Below are positions 22,249-29,842 of a stretch of 31,157 nt of DNA, in pieces. How positions within the stretch are numbered: the stretch's first letter is position 1; the number at the start of each line of letters is the position of its first letter. The stretch spans positions 1 to 31,157 of IMG/VR virus record IMGVR_UViG_3300011118_000022; one strand, given 5' to 3'. The position numbers and the translations under genes were made by a program. The stretch comes from a virus. Under the pieces are notes generated by a model that had not been told where the DNA came from, made no database searches, and saw only the letters and a list, made by a program, of their open reading frames with translations.

Positions 22249-22518
22249 AAATAAGTATTTACATATATTTGATAAAAATCTTGTTTATGGTAGTGAATCT
22301 GGAAATTATTTTGGAAAATGTAAAGATTGTGGGATACAACTAGTTGTGTATGTTGGTGATTCTAGAATTATTCCAATTAGGTTAAACAACATGAACTAAT
22401 ACGTGGAACAAATTCAGAATTTTTAAAAGCAGATGGCATATTAGTGGAATATGGTTCTTTTAATGATTTTTTAGCTAGAAAACCAAACATAGCAATAACT
22501 TATCCTAATTGTATTTAA
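22241..22518 (+). pseudogene. Zinc-knuckle small gene with a -1 break at GTTAAAC
   Basis: ATG at 22241 lies inside the end of the resolvase gene. The zero frame gives 52 residues (with F-G-K-C-K-D-C-G) and stops at 22399. A -1 shift at the heptamer G-TTA-AAC (22381-22387) would add HELIRGTNSEFLKADGILVE and more, ending at 22518, for ~92 residues. The -1 frame is open from 22378 and has no start of its own. G-UUA-AAC is a known eukaryotic-virus (arterivirus) slippery heptamer. A lost G in a G-run explains it equally well. Confidence 0.55.
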
Positions 22519-22522
22519 AGAC

Positions 22523-22550
22523 TTGACAAAAGATTTATATATGGTATACT
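22523..22550 (+). promoter_or_regulatory. SigA-type promoter with extended -10
   Basis: TTGACA (22523-22528), a 16-base spacer and TATACT (22545-22550) preceded by TGG. A second TATACT follows at 22551. Transcription would start near 22557-22560, directly before the structured RNA. The -35 region and spacer nearly match the promoter at 6813. Confidence 0.85.
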
Positions 22551-22559
22551 TATACTAAA

Positions 22560-22666
22560 TACACAATAAAAAGGAAAGTGTTTAATAAACAAAAAGGCCC
22601 CACATCGTATGGCGTACCAGCTCCTTATTAAGAATCTTCAGATCAGTAGGGAGCGGGCCTATTTTT
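22560..22666 (+). ncRNA. Structured short RNA or attenuator leader with terminator
   Basis: The ~107 bases after the promoter are about half G+C in the folded part, far above the surroundings. AGGCCC (22595-22600) pairs with GGGCCT (22655-22660), and GCTCCTT (22620-22626) pairs with AGGGAGC (22648-22654), stacking on each other; ATTTTT follows. The 5' strand carries an extra 19-base segment that may form its own small hairpin. This is either a stand-alone small RNA or a transcription attenuator for the membrane-protein gene at 22699. I cannot match it to a known RNA family. Confidence 0.6.
22578..22631 (+). CDS. 17-aa leader-peptide candidate overlapping the RNA stem
   Basis: GTG at 22578 encodes VFNKQKGPTSYGVPAPY, and its TAA lies just after the left arm of the inner stem. 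A ribosome on it would block both left arms of the terminator structure, the geometry of leader-peptide attenuation. AAGGA is only two bases before the GTG, too close for good initiation, so translation is doubtful. Confidence 0.3.
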   Translation: MFNKQKGPTSYGVPAPY

Positions 22667-22698
22667 AATTAAAGACGCGGGGAAAAAAAGGGGAAAAG

Positions 22699-22941
22699 AT
22701 GATAGAAATAAAAAAAACAATAATAGCAATTGTTGTACTATTATGTTTTTTTATCGGAAGTATTATAGGAGCTATATTTATCGGACAATGGTTATTTTCT
22801 TTAGTTCATTTAACTGCATGGGCCGGATTGATGATAAAAGTAGTAATTGTTCTTTGTTTGCTTAAGCTTACTGGTGGGTTTGTTTTTATTGGAACTATTT
22901 TTTGGGGATGGCTAACTGTTTTTTTATTGGGTCGGGGCTAA
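22699..22941 (+). CDS. Two-helix membrane protein
   Basis: 80 aa. Hydrophobic segments at ~8-35 (TIIAIVVLLCFFIGSIIGAI) and ~40-75 (a GLMIKVVIVLCLL segment and FVFIGTIFWGWLTVFLL) predict two to three membrane helices with a short charged N-terminus. Size and topology would allow a holin, but no lysin is nearby and this location argues against it. AAAAGGGGAAAAG is a strong ribosome site. It lies after the structured RNA, which may control it. Confidence 0.65.
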   Translation: MIEIKKTIIAIVVLLCFFIGSIIGAIFIGQWLFSLVHLTAWAGLMIKVVIVLCLLKLTGGFVFIGTIFWGWLTVFLLGRG

Positions 22942-22942
22942 T

Positions 22943-24421
22943 TTGAATAAAAAACTAGAATTAAAAGATTACTTAGATGCTGGGTATTCTTGTATCTTTT
23001 TTAAAACAGGAGATTACCTTAAAGCAAAAGAAATAATTGATATTTCTCATCAAGAATTGAAATATAATAAGTTAATGTGGTGGGACGCCGCACGTGGTTT
23101 TAATGATAATGTATTAGCCTATGGATCAGATTATTCCTCTGGTCATGTTATACATGCTTTAATTGCGATCAATAAAGAAAAAAAATCTATTTTAGTTGTA
23201 GAAAATGCTAGGCAATTTATAGATGATTATAAAGTTATCCAACAAGTAATTAATTCTATACTAAGTGCTCGATTAAATGGCTCACATATAATATTTGTGG
23301 GGTCAGAATTATTAATTCCTCCAGAATTAAAAAGTTTTATTAGCGTATATGATTGTCCTTTGCCTACTCGTGTTGAAATACGTAAAGAATATATAAAATG
23401 GGCAAAGGGCTATAAAAAAGCGATTGACTTACCAAAGAGTAAAAAAGCGTTAAATGCTTTATTAGAGGATGCTGTAAATGCTTCCATTGGTTTGGATATG
23501 ATGAGTATTGAAAATGCTTTTGCTTTATCAGCAGCCACAACTGGGGGAATTGATATTAATGTTATTCAAAAACAAAAAGAGCAAGAAATAAAAAAGTCCG
23601 ATGTGCTTGAATTTATAAATACAAATGAGACTTTAGACAATGTTGGGGGATTTAAAAAATTAAAAGAATGGTTAAAGAGCAGACAAAAAGCTTTTACTAT
23701 AGAGGCTAGAAAATACGGATTACCCTATCCTAAAGGAATACTCATTACAGGGATTCCCGGAACCGGTAAGAGCCTTGCTTGTAAAGCAATTGCAGCCTAT
23801 TTAAAACTTCCTTTAATTAGGTTAGATATGTGTAGTATATATTCTAGTTTTGTGGGCGATAGTGAGGCAAGAATAAGAGAAGCGCTGAAGATAATAGATA
23901 CAATTAGTCCAGTTGTCTTATGGATAGACGAGATTGAAAGAGGAGCTGCGGGGGCTAATAGTAGTAATTTAGATGCTGGTGTATCATCTAGAGTAATTTC
24001 TACAATATTAACATGGCGACAAGAAACAAAATCAGGGTGTTTTATGGTTGCTACTGCAAACGATATTGATGATATTCCAACACCATTGTTAAGAAAAGGT
24101 AGATTTGATGAAATATGGGCAACTGATTTACCAAATGAAGAAGAAAGAGAAGAAATATTTAGAATACATTGTGAAAAAAGACACATAACCATAGATGTAT
24201 CTTTTCTTTATCTTGCTTTGATGACAACAGATTTTGTTGGTAGTGAGATTGAGGGAATTATAGAAGATGCTCTGTTTAATGCGTTTACTTTTAGAAGAAA
24301 GGTGTCTGCTGCGGATATTGAAAACGCAATTTCTGAAATAATACCACAAGCACAAAGAAATGTGGAAGAAATAAAAAAGATAAGAAAATGGATAAAAGAA
24401 AGAGCACGCAACGTAAGTTAA
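22943..24421 (+). CDS. AAA+ ATPase resembling Ycf46
   Basis: 492 aa, starting at a TTG one base after the previous stop with weak GGGGC, so probably coupled. The classic AAA+ domain covers ~225-480: LDNVGGFKKLKEWLKSR, Walker A G-I-P-G-T-G-K-S at 270-277, Walker B V-L-W-I-D-E at 325-330, sensor 1 T-A-N-D at 371-374 and arginine fingers in R384-K-G-R387. Residues 1-200 form a second, P-loop-free domain. Order and phrases such as 'P.LWIDEIE.G.AG' match the Ycf46 family of cyanobacteria and other bacteria. The substrate is unknown; protein remodelling, or helicase or nuclease loading, is possible. Confidence 0.8.
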   Translation: MNKKLELKDYLDAGYSCIFFKTGDYLKAKEIIDISHQELKYNKLMWWDAARGFNDNVLAYGSDYSSGHVIHALIAINKEKKSILVVENARQFIDDYKVIQQVINSILSARLNGSHIIFVGSELLIPPELKSFISVYDCPLPTRVEIRKEYIKWAKGYKKAIDLPKSKKALNALLEDAVNASIGLDMMSIENAFALSAATTGGIDINVIQKQKEQEIKKSDVLEFINTNETLDNVGGFKKLKEWLKSRQKAFTIEARKYGLPYPKGILITGIPGTGKSLACKAIAAYLKLPLIRLDMCSIYSSFVGDSEARIREALKIIDTISPVVLWIDEIERGAAGANSSNLDAGVSSRVISTILTWRQETKSGCFMVATANDIDDIPTPLLRKGRFDEIWATDLPNEEEREEIFRIHCEKRHITIDVSFLYLALMTTDFVGSEIEGIIEDALFNAFTFRRKVSAADIENAISEIIPQAQRNVEEIKKIRKWIKERARNVS

Positions 24422-24444
24422 TAAATAATTGTAGATAAAAAATT

Positions 24445-24603
24445 ATGATTAAAGCAATAATAATTTTTGATAATAAATGAGCTAGTTCAGATACTCCAAA
24501 AGAGTTTATTTTTAGGCATTATTTAACAGATAGTGGCAAAATAGATTTAGAATATATTGAAGTAGAACAAGAATCTACTTTTAATGAATTAAAAAAACAA
24601 TAA
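24445..24603 (+). pseudogene. Small gene interrupted by an in-frame TGA at codon 12
   Basis: ATG at 24445 reads MIKAIIIFDNK, then TGA (24478-24480), then 40 residues (ASSDTPKEFIFRHYLTDSGK and on to FNELKKQ) to TAA at 24603, just before the next gene's AAAGGAG. The second part has no start codon of its own. The whole reads as one small alpha/beta protein. It shows the same kind of defect as the gene at 15927. A point mutation, readthrough or base error could explain it; there is no strong ribosome site. Confidence 0.55.
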
Positions 24604-24619
24604 TTAAAGGAGAAGATTT

Positions 24620-25576
24620 ATGCCAAAAACAAAAACTAAAGTAAAAACAACTGCTGCCGTAGAGAATAGGGCAGGCACAGTAAGAATGCAGTTACAAGCT
24701 GTGGATACAAATATAGAAAAAGGATATGTTAATTTAGCCTTATTAGCATATGAAGCAGAAAAAAATAAATTTTATAACGAATGGGGATTTAAAGATTTTG
24801 AAGAATATGCTGAAAAAGAATTAAAAATGCAGTATAGAAAATTAAAGCACTTTATAAAAATAGGTAAAAAAGTAACAGATTTAAATTTACCAAAAGATCG
24901 TCTTGAAAAGTTGGGATGGAGTAAAGTTAGTGCGCTGCTTGGAATATTAGACCCTACTAATATAGACGAATGGTTGGGGAAAGCAGAAAAAATGTCTGTT
25001 AGGGAAGTAATAGAATCTGTAAAAGTAGTAAAGATTAACGATCCAAATGTAACAACTCCCAAAATAGTTAAAATTAATTTTAAACTACATGAGGACACAG
25101 CATCGGTAGTTTTAGATGCTTTAGAAGTAGCTAAAACGCTTACTGGCCAAGATTGTATGGCATTAGCGATTGAGATGATTTGTTCCGATTGGATGCAAGC
25201 ACAAGCAGCCGTACCAACAAAAGGTAGTCTTGACCATAAAATAAAATATTTGGAACAGATATATGGTCCGATTAAAATAAAAGTAATTACTGAAAAACAA
25301 GACGACAACCAAACAGTAAAAGAAAAACCAAAGAAAAAAGTTAAAAAAGATGAAAAAGCAAAAGTTTCAGAAGTACCTCCAACAAAAGAAATAATAAAAA
25401 AGGAAATTCCAGAAAAAAAAGAGGAATCTCAAGAAGATGTTACTGCTGATGATTTAGATTTGCTAGACGATCTATTAATAGGTGATGAGGCAAAAGAAGA
25501 AGTTAGAGAAGAAAATGAGCAGGAAACTGATGAGGAAACTGATGATGAGCTTAGAGAATTGTTGATGGGGGATTAA
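24620..25576 (+). CDS. Acidic-tailed protein with putative DNA-binding N-terminal half
   Basis: 318 aa. Residues ~30-130 (GYVNLALLAYEAEKNKFYNE, then FEEYAEKELKM and LEKLGWSKVSALLGI) form a helical block that looks like phage DNA-binding proteins with a ParB/KorB-like helical core, but I cannot assign a family. Residues ~150-225 look like a second alpha/beta domain. The tail from ~230 changes from Lys-rich to strongly acidic (DDLDLLDDLLIGDEAKEE and on), as in replication proteins that contact partners. A strong AAAGGAG precedes the ATG. A replication or packaging accessory role is plausible. Confidence 0.65.
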   Translation: MPKTKTKVKTTAAVENRAGTVRMQLQAVDTNIEKGYVNLALLAYEAEKNKFYNEWGFKDFEEYAEKELKMQYRKLKHFIKIGKKVTDLNLPKDRLEKLGWSKVSALLGILDPTNIDEWLGKAEKMSVREVIESVKVVKINDPNVTTPKIVKINFKLHEDTASVVLDALEVAKTLTGQDCMALAIEMICSDWMQAQAAVPTKGSLDHKIKYLEQIYGPIKIKVITEKQDDNQTVKEKPKKKVKKDEKAKVSEVPPTKEIIKKEIPEKKEESQEDVTADDLDLLDDLLIGDEAKEEVREENEQETDEETDDELRELLMGD

Positions 25577-25577
25577 A

Positions 25578-25754
25578 ATGACAGAGAAAGCTTTTGAGAA
25601 GAAAGTGATCACTATTGTTTATAATACAATTAAGCAATATCAAAAAAATCCAAGATTTGATAAGCATCCATTAGAATTATATGATAATTGGAAAGATGTT
25701 ATTGTTGATAGAATTATTAAGCTGGCGAAGAAGTATAAATATGAAGGAAGATAA
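25578..25754 (+). CDS. 58-aa helical protein
   Basis: ATG at 25578 follows GGGGGATTAAA, and the stop overlaps the next ATG (TAATG at 25752-25756). The product MTEKAFEKKVITIVYNTIKQ, then YDNWKDVIVDRIIKLAKKYK, should be two amphipathic helices. The tight spacing at both ends supports a real gene. No function is recognised. Confidence 0.6.
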   Translation: MTEKAFEKKVITIVYNTIKQYQKNPRFDKHPLELYDNWKDVIVDRIIKLAKKYKYEGR

Positions 25755-26482
25755 TGGGAATAAGTAATAAAATATCAATATCTACAAGACTTGCACTGTG
25801 GGAAGCAATAAGAACAGGAAATTTAGATTTGGCTCACAGTGCTTTTGATGTAATAGCCGGAGCTAGATTGCACTGGGATTGGTTAAAATGGAAATTGCCA
25901 GTTATAATTAATGAGGAGTGTTGGTATATGCTGGGCGAATATGTAGAATTTAACAATAAAAACATTATTGATCCAAAAGAATATAAAAAATTAATTTATA
26001 AGTTGGTGTTGGTTGATAAAACAAAAGACAGTTATTGGTTGCGTAAATTTATACTTTTTAATTTTCCTAAAAATGAGCATAAAGAATTAAAAATAATACA
26101 AGAAACATTTTTTAATAATTCAAATAAAGATTTAGTCTCATTAATTGATGCAGTATTTGAAAAATATTTTAATAAGCGAAAATTTTCTAAATATGAAGAA
26201 AATACTATTAGTTTTTTAAAGGCTCGAATACAAAATAGTGGCCTATACTCAGATAGAGTATTGTTTGCTATAACCGCTGTTCTGGTTGGTTTGCGGGAGT
26301 TGGATGAGAAAGAGATTAAAAAACATATAAAATATGCAGTACATAGATATAAAAAAAGAGGTGGAGGAGCACCTAAAAAAATAGCAGTAATGGACAAGGT
26401 TATGGATAAGATTCCTTCATATTTAATTAATAAAACAAAAGTAATTACAAATCCGACGTGTTTTCAAACGATGTGGGGGTAA
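25754..26482 (+). CDS. Helical protein, possibly related to clamp-loader/RarA C-terminal domains
   Basis: 242 aa. The opening (STRLALWEAIRTGNLDLAHS, then HWDWLKWKLPVIINEECWYM) recalls the RarA/MgsA C-terminal pattern 'LwkAIRrgd...A...l.....W.rL.vi..EDvg', a helical collar domain linked to clamp loaders. Here it would lack an ATPase half. The C-terminus is basic (HRYKKRGGGAPKKIAV). The resemblance was judged by eye and is weak. The start overlaps the previous stop as TAATG. Confidence 0.5.
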   Translation: MGISNKISISTRLALWEAIRTGNLDLAHSAFDVIAGARLHWDWLKWKLPVIINEECWYMLGEYVEFNNKNIIDPKEYKKLIYKLVLVDKTKDSYWLRKFILFNFPKNEHKELKIIQETFFNNSNKDLVSLIDAVFEKYFNKRKFSKYEENTISFLKARIQNSGLYSDRVLFAITAVLVGLRELDEKEIKKHIKYAVHRYKKRGGGAPKKIAVMDKVMDKIPSYLINKTKVITNPTCFQTMWG

Positions 26483-26483
26483 T

Positions 26484-26638
26484 ATGAAAATCACTTTGGT
26501 ACTCATAATTGTCATTTTGAAAGTAGGCAAACATATAAATTTGCTAAAAAATTAGTAGATGCTATAAATAATGAGTCAGTTGGATTTAAGTATTTTCCAA
26601 CTATAATAGCATATAGGACAAAATTAGATAATGTCTAA
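26484..26638 (+). pseudogene. Small gene needing a -1 shift after codon 2
   Basis: ATG at 26484 follows GGGGG. Its own frame gives 23 residues. Reading -1 after ATG AAA gives MKNHFGTHNCHFESRQTYKF, then AKKLVDAINNESVGFKY and on to TKLDNV, 51 residues, ending in TAA that overlaps the next gene's start. The -1 frame has no start of its own. One A seems to be missing from the A-run at 26487-26490, exactly as in the gene at 21597. Confidence 0.6.
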
Positions 26639-27398
26639 AATAACAACAAAAGATTTAGTACAAACTACAGGGAAAAGTACATTAACTAGGTTACGTAATG
26701 CTGCACATCCGCCAGGAAAGAGGGGTTTGTGGTTAAAGGACTTATCTGATAAACATTTGGCAGAAATTTACCATCGCCTATTGCGCGGGCAGCCGGTAAA
26801 TCGTCTCGCAACAATAGCACAGAAAGAATGGGGGATGCTCGTTAACTCTAAATTAGAAGTTTTGTGTCGTGGGATTAGAGTATTTAGAGGTCGTATTATT
26901 GGAAGTTTGGTCGCAAAGTCTACAGACACTGTAAAGAAACAAATAATTAAAAAAGATTTATTTGAGCGAGCATCAAAGATAGCTACACAGGTTGATGGTA
27001 TGGAGTTATTAGCATGGACTATTAGTGAGGAAGCAGAACGCTTAAGTATGTGGCGAAGATTAGAAGACGTAGAAAATAGTCCGATTAGTGCAACAGAAGA
27101 TACGATAAGTGAATTAGGAAAATTATTAGAAAAATATATTAATTTGCAAATAAAGTTAGGGGTATTAGATAGTAAACCATCCGAATTTAATTTAAATCTT
27201 AAGCATACGTTTGATGGAATAATGAGAAATACTATTAAGAATAATGAGATCAGTATGGTAAACGCCGCGAATAAGTTTGCACAATTGGCGGAAGAATCAG
27301 CCATATCTTTAGAGCAAGATAAAGAAGGGATGTGGAAAATGATAGAAGATAAAACAGAGAAAAATGTAGAGAAGAAGAATGAAAATAATACCAATTGA
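26631..27398 (+). CDS. Probable terminase small subunit
   Basis: 255 aa, directly upstream of and overlapping the terminase large subunit by 20 bases, the usual place for the small subunit that recognises phage DNA. Residues ~1-60 include a basic segment (RLRNAAHPPGKRGLWLK) and a possible HTH (LSDKHLAEIYHRLLRGQPVN). The middle is a long helical region, as in small terminase oligomers. I see no diagnostic family motif, so the call rests on position and size. It lacks a strong ribosome site and overlaps the end of the broken gene before it. Confidence 0.6.
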   Translation: MSKITTKDLVQTTGKSTLTRLRNAAHPPGKRGLWLKDLSDKHLAEIYHRLLRGQPVNRLATIAQKEWGMLVNSKLEVLCRGIRVFRGRIIGSLVAKSTDTVKKQIIKKDLFERASKIATQVDGMELLAWTISEEAERLSMWRRLEDVENSPISATEDTISELGKLLEKYINLQIKLGVLDSKPSEFNLNLKHTFDGIMRNTIKNNEISMVNAANKFAQLAEESAISLEQDKEGMWKMIEDKTEKNVEKKNENNTN

Positions 27399-29421
27399 AA
27401 AAGCGTTAGAGTTAGCGCATAATATTTCAAAAGAGGCGTGTCTAACACAAAAAGAAGAAAATATATTTGATCTTATTTTAGCTTCTGTAAAGCCTATTGA
27501 AATTGAAAATAAACTATTTTTAAAGGTTAGCGATTTAAAGAATTTTTTGCTTAATTTTGGTGATGCTGTAAAGCAAAAAGATTTTTCTTGGCTCACTCAA
27601 CGCAGGGGGTTGAAAGTTGACAAACTTGTAGACATAGAAGAATTTGTAAAAAGTAAAGAATATCTACATCAAGCCAAACAGATAAGGCCGGTTATAATGA
27701 AAGGTCTTAGTGATTTTTGGAGTAGTTCTGGATATATACAGGCATTGCTCACCGGGAGTACAGGCTGGGGAAAAGATTTTTGGACAAGAGATTCAATAGC
27801 TTACATGGTATATACCTTAAGTTGTTATTGGAATCCTCAGTTAGAGTTTGATTTAGGATTAGGGTCAAGTATTATGTTGGTTAACCAATCTAAAACTGAA
27901 AAATTAGCAAAACGTGTTATGTTCGGCCAGTTTGCACAGATGTTAAGAGAAAGCCCTTACTTTATTAAACATTTTCCATACGATCCTTCTGTAAAATCAG
28001 AATTAAGATTTCCAAAAAACATATATGTGTTTCCGGCAGGTGGTGGTGATGATGCTGCTCTGGGAATGGACGTTTGGGGGGGATCACTTTCAGAGTTAAA
28101 TTTCATGGAGAGGACTGCGGACAGCGTTTATACACAGTTTACCGGCGAAGAAGAATACGACCAAGCGGAGCGTGCTTATAATTCTCTTATACGTCGTATG
28201 AAAGGAAGATTTGTACAAAAAGGTGGAAAATTACCGGGGCGATTAATATTAAACTCATCTGTTAATTACAGGGGCGATTTTACAGATCGAATGAAAGATG
28301 AAATCACAAAAGAAATGGCCGATACCGGAAAAACATTTACTTTTTTAATGGAAATGAGCCAGTGGGAGTCATTGCCAAAAAGTCATTTTGAAGGAAAATA
28401 TTTTTGTGTTGAGGTAGGAGATGCTTCACGAAGATCAAGAATTTTAGAAAATAAGTCTGATGCCATTGGGGGGGCCGAAGTATTAGAAGTGCCAATAGAA
28501 TATAAACCAGAATTTGTTAGAGACTTAGAAGGAGCTTTAAAGGACATTGCAGGAAGAGTAGTTGGGACATCCTCTCCGTTTATTCCTTATCGGGAATTAA
28601 TAAAAAAGGCACAAACTAAACACGTAGAATTACATAACGGACAAATGTTATTTACCAAACCAATTATTTTTCTTTCAACTATGGATAAGTTTGAACAGGA
28701 TTGGGATGAACTTGTTAATCATGAGTATATTGAAAATGAAATAATACTTAAAGAAGACATATTTGCTGGCCATATTGACTTAGGCTTAAATAAAAAAAAG
28801 GGCGATGCTGTTGGTGTAGATATCGGTCGAATCTTAGGCTATACAATGCTGCCATCGTATAAATACTATAATGAAAAAAAGGAAAAATTTGTAGAAGTTA
28901 ATGACATTAAAGCACCCATATATCATATTGATGGTGCATTACAAGTTCGTGCAAAGCTTAATGATGAGGTTGATTTTGAGAAAATACGAGATTTAATTTT
29001 ATATTTACGTGGATTTATAAATTTAAAGTGGGTGACAATGGACGGTTTTCAGAATGTGATGATGAGACAAGCTTTCAGAAAAGCTAAAATAAGAACAGGT
29101 GATCTAAGTGTAGATACTACCACAGCCCCATATACAGAATTAAAGCTAGCTATTAAAGACGAGCGAATATATTTGCCTGATCATGAAATTTTAAGTACAG
29201 AATTAAAAGACCTTCAAAAAGATGATGATAAAATTGATCATTTAAAGAATGGAAGTAAGGATGTTTCGGATGGTGCTGCCGGTGTCGTCTATATATTACA
29301 ACATAAAGTAGCTAATTATCGAGGGAAACGAAAATCTAGAAGACTAACAGAAGAAAGAGAACGGACGGGGCTTAGAAAAATAAGAACCCCTAACTCTAAA
29401 AGGAGGCTAAGAATATTATGA
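27379..29421 (+). CDS. Terminase large subunit (ATPase + nuclease)
   Basis: 680 aa; the motor that cuts and packages DNA through the portal. Walker A is T-G-S-T-G-W-G-K at 125-132 and the Walker B region is V-W-G-G-S-L-S-E-L-N-F at 232-242 with Glu239. The RNase H-like nuclease has H-I-D467-L-G, M-D555-G-F-Q-N and S-K-D-V-S-D631-G, in the right order. All key residues are present. Residues 1-100 are an extra N-terminal domain with an HTH-like look. The C-terminus is basic. The ATG lies inside the small subunit gene after GAGAAGAAG. Confidence 0.92.
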   Translation: MKIIPIEKALELAHNISKEACLTQKEENIFDLILASVKPIEIENKLFLKVSDLKNFLLNFGDAVKQKDFSWLTQRRGLKVDKLVDIEEFVKSKEYLHQAKQIRPVIMKGLSDFWSSSGYIQALLTGSTGWGKDFWTRDSIAYMVYTLSCYWNPQLEFDLGLGSSIMLVNQSKTEKLAKRVMFGQFAQMLRESPYFIKHFPYDPSVKSELRFPKNIYVFPAGGGDDAALGMDVWGGSLSELNFMERTADSVYTQFTGEEEYDQAERAYNSLIRRMKGRFVQKGGKLPGRLILNSSVNYRGDFTDRMKDEITKEMADTGKTFTFLMEMSQWESLPKSHFEGKYFCVEVGDASRRSRILENKSDAIGGAEVLEVPIEYKPEFVRDLEGALKDIAGRVVGTSSPFIPYRELIKKAQTKHVELHNGQMLFTKPIIFLSTMDKFEQDWDELVNHEYIENEIILKEDIFAGHIDLGLNKKKGDAVGVDIGRILGYTMLPSYKYYNEKKEKFVEVNDIKAPIYHIDGALQVRAKLNDEVDFEKIRDLILYLRGFINLKWVTMDGFQNVMMRQAFRKAKIRTGDLSVDTTTAPYTELKLAIKDERIYLPDHEILSTELKDLQKDDDKIDHLKNGSKDVSDGAAGVVYILQHKVANYRGKRKSRRLTEERERTGLRKIRTPNSKRRLRIL

Positions 29422-29834
29422 TTACTGTTGATAAAGTATGTACTAAATGGCAGGAGATTTATCCACATGAAATGCATGATAGTCAAAAATTAATATTATA
29501 TATTATAAGTACATGGTTTACTTTAGAAAATACAAAATGGCTTTTAGAAATAGAAAAAGGAAAGCAACCGTTAAAATTAAAGATAGGTTTAGGCATAGGT
29601 GCTGGTCATTCTACACTTTTAAAAGTTATCTATCTAACATATCCTAAAATTGTTTTAGCGTGTCTTATTAATGCAAGTATTGCAAAACATTTAGGCTTTA
29701 TTAATTACGTGACACCTAAAATGCTAGGATACAAATACAGTATAAAAAATAAAATAATTATTACTGATTGTGGAGCAGAATACTTTAAGGGTATATCTTT
29801 TGATGGGGCCTTGGCCGTTATATATTTAGATTAG
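29418..29834 (+). CDS. P-loop-like protein with His in place of Lys
   Basis: 138 aa. Residues ~57-66 read G-L-G-I-G-A-G-H-S-T-L-L, the shape of a Walker A motif but with His where the catalytic Lys should be. Later, I-I-I-T-D-C-G at ~112-118 sits like a Walker B strand. This could be a small P-loop NTPase that lost catalysis or a chance pattern. It overlaps the terminase stop by ATGA and is followed by the sulfotransferase gene. Function unknown. Confidence 0.55.
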   Translation: MITVDKVCTKWQEIYPHEMHDSQKLILYIISTWFTLENTKWLLEIEKGKQPLKLKIGLGIGAGHSTLLKVIYLTYPKIVLACLINASIAKHLGFINYVTPKMLGYKYSIKNKIIITDCGAEYFKGISFDGALAVIYLD

Positions 29835-29842
29835 GAAAAATA

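Noticed and set aside
22609-22668. 19-codon ORF starting ATG GCG TAC inside the structured RNA
   Set aside because: No ribosome site, start buried in the fold, and codon use unlike the rest of the window. The structure explains the sequence better.
22699-22941. Holin
   Set aside because: Size and membrane helices fit, but there is no endolysin nearby and the gene follows a regulatory RNA and precedes an AAA+ gene, so the name is not supported.
15945-24480. Alternative genetic code with TGA as Trp or Gly
   Set aside because: TGA ends at least eight genes here, often overlapping the next start, and reading on soon meets more stops. Only two small genes carry an in-frame TGA.
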